A DNA stretch of 56,498 nt from positions 1 through 56,498 of the forward strand of contig JAQXBA010000113.1 in the NCBI GenBank assembly GCA_029252625.1. Reading direction: 5' to 3'. This DNA comes from Opitutia bacterium. GTDB taxonomy: Bacteria > Verrucomicrobiota > Verrucomicrobiia > Opitutales > Coraliomargaritaceae. The notes under the pieces were generated by a model that was not told the DNA's origin, searched no databases, and was given only the letters and a program-made list of their open reading frames with translations. A program made the position numbers and the translations under genes. Shown here piece after piece: positions 54,289-56,498 of the stretch (position 1 is its first letter; the number at the start of each line of letters is the position of its first letter).

Positions 54289-56214
54289 ATGACCCAAACC
54301 ACCAAAGCGAATGAGCCCGATTGGACGATTGCCAATGCTGAAGACTATTATGGTCTCAAGCGCTGGGGCGGTGGGCATTTCTCGGTCGATGAAGATGGTT
54401 TCATGTTGGTGCACCCGTCGCGTGATCAACGCAGTATTCGCATTCATGATATTGTCACTGAGGCGATTAGCAAAGGGCTCAAGCCCCCGCTGACAATTCG
54501 GATCCAGGATTTACTGCGCACCCGCGTCGTGGATTTAAACGAGCTGTTTGCACAAGCAATCAAAGATGAGGGCTACGCAGGCAAGTATCGCGGCGTCTTC
54601 CCAATCAAGGTCAACCAACTGCGCGAAGTGATTGAAGAGATCCAGGACGCCGGTCAGGCCTATCACTTCGGACTGGAGTGTGGCAGTAAGCCAGAGCTAA
54701 TGATTGCTTTGGCGATGCATAAAAACCTGAAATCCTTGATTATCTGCAACGGCTACAAGGATGATGAATTTATAAAACTCGCGCTCCAGGGGCGACGCCT
54801 CGGCAAAGAGATTTTTCTAGTAGTCGAGCAGCTCAGTGAAGTGCCACGCATCATTCAATTGAGCAAGAAACTAGGTGTGCGGCCGCTGATTGGGTTCCGA
54901 ATCAAGCTCTCTACATCTGGTGAAGGAAAATGGGCCAGCTCCTCAGGCGAAGATGCCAAATTCGGTCTGACTAGTCCCGAGATGATCGATGCTACGCGCC
55001 GCCTCAAACGCGCGGGCTTGGAGGATTGCTTGCAACTTATTCATTTTCATATTGGCTCGCAGGTGCCCAATATTCAGACCATTAAAAAAGCCACCGTCGA
55101 AGCGTCGCGCTTTTTTTGTGAGCTAAAAAAGATGGGCTTCCCCATGCGGTTGATGGATGTCGGTGGTGGACTCGGAGTCGATTACGATGGCTCGCGCAGT
55201 AATTACGAGAGCTCGATGAACTACACAATGCGCGAGTATGCGCGTGATGTGGTCTACAATATAAAGACTGTTTGCACCGATGCTGGGGTCGAGGTGCCGG
55301 ATATTGTGACAGAGAGTGGCCGTGCGATTGTAGCGCCGCACTCGATCCTTGTTACCCGCGTGTGCGATCGTATTTCGAAAACTTCAGTCGATCCGAGGAT
55401 CGCAAAGAAAAAGAAGCGCAACCCAATCTTGCGCGATCTTCAGGCGATATTAGTGGACGAGCATGGTTCCAGTCCTTTGGAGCGCTTCCACAATGCGCAG
55501 CAGAAGAAGGAAGAGGCCAATAACCTCTTTTCACTAGGCTATCTGGATCTCGCTGAAAAGGCCGAGGCCGATGCGACTTATTGGAAGATTTGCAAAGAGC
55601 TGGCAGAACAAGGTAAGGGCGCGGGCTATACACCCAACGAACTAGAGTCGCTGCCGCAGATGATGGCTGAGCAATACGTCTGTAATTTTTCAGTATTTCA
55701 ATCGCTGATAGACCATTGGGCCTGTGATCAGCTGTTTCCGATTGCGCCGCTGCATCGTCTCAATGAGTCGCCAGATGTCGATGCCACCTTAGTTGACATC
55801 ACTTGCGACAGTGAGGGGAAAGTTTCCAAATTTACTGATGTAGAAGATGTGCGTAGCACGCTTCGTTTGCATAAGCTCAATGGCAAGGACCCTTACTTCT
55901 TAGGTGTCTTTTTAGTCGGAGCCTATCAAGACATCATGGGCGATTTGCACAACCTGTTTGGCCGGGTGAATGAGGTACATGTCTTTCTTGAGGATGATGA
56001 AGAAGACGGGTTCTATATTGAAGATAGTATCAAAGGTTTCACGGTCAACGATGTGCTCGGCTTTACGCAATACGATGGGCATATTCTGACGCGCCAATTA
56101 AAGAAGCAAATCGATCGCGCCACTAAGGCCGACATCATCAAGCCGCGCGAAGGCACCCGCATGCTCGATGAATATGCCGAGATTCTTCGTGGCCATACTT
56201 ATCTTGCGACGTAG
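54289..56214 (+). CDS. speA: Biosynthetic arginine decarboxylase
   Basis: Converts arginine to agmatine, the first step of polyamine synthesis. 641 residues, alanine-racemase-fold PLP enzyme. The PLP lysine lies in YRGVFPIKVNQLREV; the barrel shows HFHIGSQVPNI and GGGLGVDYDGSRS. The C-terminal part contains ITCDSEGKVSKF and LFLVGAYQDIMGDLHNLFGRVNEVHVF. ATG at 54289 without a Shine-Dalgarno motif. A weak hairpin (AAAGTGA/TCACTTT) lies in the gcvH-speA gap. Confidence 0.96.
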   Translation: MTQTTKANEPDWTIANAEDYYGLKRWGGGHFSVDEDGFMLVHPSRDQRSIRIHDIVTEAISKGLKPPLTIRIQDLLRTRVVDLNELFAQAIKDEGYAGKYRGVFPIKVNQLREVIEEIQDAGQAYHFGLECGSKPELMIALAMHKNLKSLIICNGYKDDEFIKLALQGRRLGKEIFLVVEQLSEVPRIIQLSKKLGVRPLIGFRIKLSTSGEGKWASSSGEDAKFGLTSPEMIDATRRLKRAGLEDCLQLIHFHIGSQVPNIQTIKKATVEASRFFCELKKMGFPMRLMDVGGGLGVDYDGSRSNYESSMNYTMREYARDVVYNIKTVCTDAGVEVPDIVTESGRAIVAPHSILVTRVCDRISKTSVDPRIAKKKKRNPILRDLQAILVDEHGSSPLERFHNAQQKKEEANNLFSLGYLDLAEKAEADATYWKICKELAEQGKGAGYTPNELESLPQMMAEQYVCNFSVFQSLIDHWACDQLFPIAPLHRLNESPDVDATLVDITCDSEGKVSKFTDVEDVRSTLRLHKLNGKDPYFLGVFLVGAYQDIMGDLHNLFGRVNEVHVFLEDDEEDGFYIEDSIKGFTVNDVLGFTQYDGHILTRQLKKQIDRATKADIIKPREGTRMLDEYAEILRGHTYLAT

Positions 56215-56227
56215 GGCGCGTGGCAAC

Positions 56228-56260
56228 TCCTGGCGTAAAGCCAGTCGCTACGTTCTTTGT
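56228..56260 (+). repeat. TCCTGGCGTAAAGCC-family repeat, copy 3
   Basis: Reads TCCTGGCGTAAAGCCAGTCG then CTACGTTCTTTG, immediately after speA. It is the most regular copy; its TGGCGTAAAGCCA part forms a small hairpin. Confidence 0.65.
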
Positions 56261-56334
56261 AGTGAACGGGTTTATCCAGCGATTGCACTTAACTTGCTTG
56301 TAGCGGTCGAACCTGTGATCGTTTTTTCTGACTC

Positions 56335-56498
56335 ATGGATGATTTTCACAGCAGCGCATTACTCGCCAGTTTAAGTCACGCCTCTTTGCTGGTTGGTGAT
56401 TTGCCTGAGGCGTCATCATTAGATCGTACCTTGCTGGGTGATCCTCCAGAGGGGGCTCGGTTGAACGAAAACCAAAAACTTGGCCATTTATATGAGGA
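56335..56498 (+). CDS. Start of an unidentified gene, cut by window end
   Basis: An open frame from the ATG at 56335 to the window end, 54 residues visible (MDDFHSSALLASLSHASLLVGDLPE ... LNENQKLGHLYE). The phrases SLLVGDLP and KLGHLYE loosely resemble the DUF1853 family of uncharacterised proteins, but I cannot confirm that from this short piece. A shorter frame on the same strand from 56168 is a shadow of speA and the gap. Confidence 0.55.
   Translation, partial: MDDFHSSALLASLSHASLLVGDLPEASSLDRTLLGDPPEGARLNENQKLGHLYE

Overview
The window is ordinary bacterial chromosome, densely packed with housekeeping genes on both strands. I see no rRNA or tRNA gene, CRISPR array, prophage or intact insertion sequence. 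The mix of proteins points to the Verrucomicrobiota, probably the Opitutae/Puniceicoccales (Coraliomargarita-like) side of the PVC group. The reasons are a metal transporter whose permease is fused to a DtxR-type repressor, laid out like the chlamydial ytgABCD operon; a stand-alone SWIB protein beside a SNF2 ATPase; an SD-poor start-site style; and many short palindromic intergenic repeats. This placement is inference, because no 16S gene is present.

Layout. 0-10 kb: queA, a SNF2 helicase, a SWIB protein, aroQ, a Nif3-family protein, tcdA, a small membrane protein and two adjacent PilT/PilU-type ATPases. 10-21 kb: rlmF, Mn-type superoxide dismutase, tadA, a LolA-like membrane-anchored protein, infA, cysK, rsmI, a coiled-coil envelope protein followed by a 48-residue lipoprotein gene, pgi and ilvD. 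21-27 kb: scpB, a bifunctional P-protein (pheA) with two chorismate-mutase units, tilS and ftsH. 27-34.2 kb: a metal-homeostasis island with an ABC importer (binding lipoprotein, ATPase, permease-repressor fusion, second permease) and a P1B-4-type efflux ATPase preceded by a perfect palindrome. 34.2-44 kb: a DUF456-like protein, a RES-Xre toxin-antitoxin pair, lysS, a family-3 binding protein, mutM, a YhaM-like HD nuclease, a YhbY-type protein and a thrS without TGS domain. 44-48.3 kb: a gluconolactonase-like gene downstream of a tightly overlapped four-gene set (metallophosphoesterase, VTT/DedA-like membrane protein, cdsA, CDP-alcohol phosphatidyltransferase). 48.3-49.2 kb is gene-poor. 49.2-56.5 kb: cysS, hemB, a CNNM/CorC-like protein, a PEGA lipoprotein with gcvH, speA, and the start of an unrecognised gene cut by the window end.

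How parts work together. The metal island joins import of a divalent metal, a membrane-tethered metal sensor and an exporter, so it looks like a self-contained homeostasis unit. The lipid operon joins CDP-diacylglycerol synthesis with a headgroup transferase. queA, tcdA, tadA, tilS, rlmF and rsmI form a scattered set of RNA-modification genes. Three families of short palindromic repeats lie in the intergenic gaps. Nearly every start I checked lacks a Shine-Dalgarno motif.

The most unusual points are the duplicated, apparently complementary chorismate-mutase domains in PheA, the YtgCR-like permease-repressor fusion next to a P1B-4 exporter, and the repeat families.
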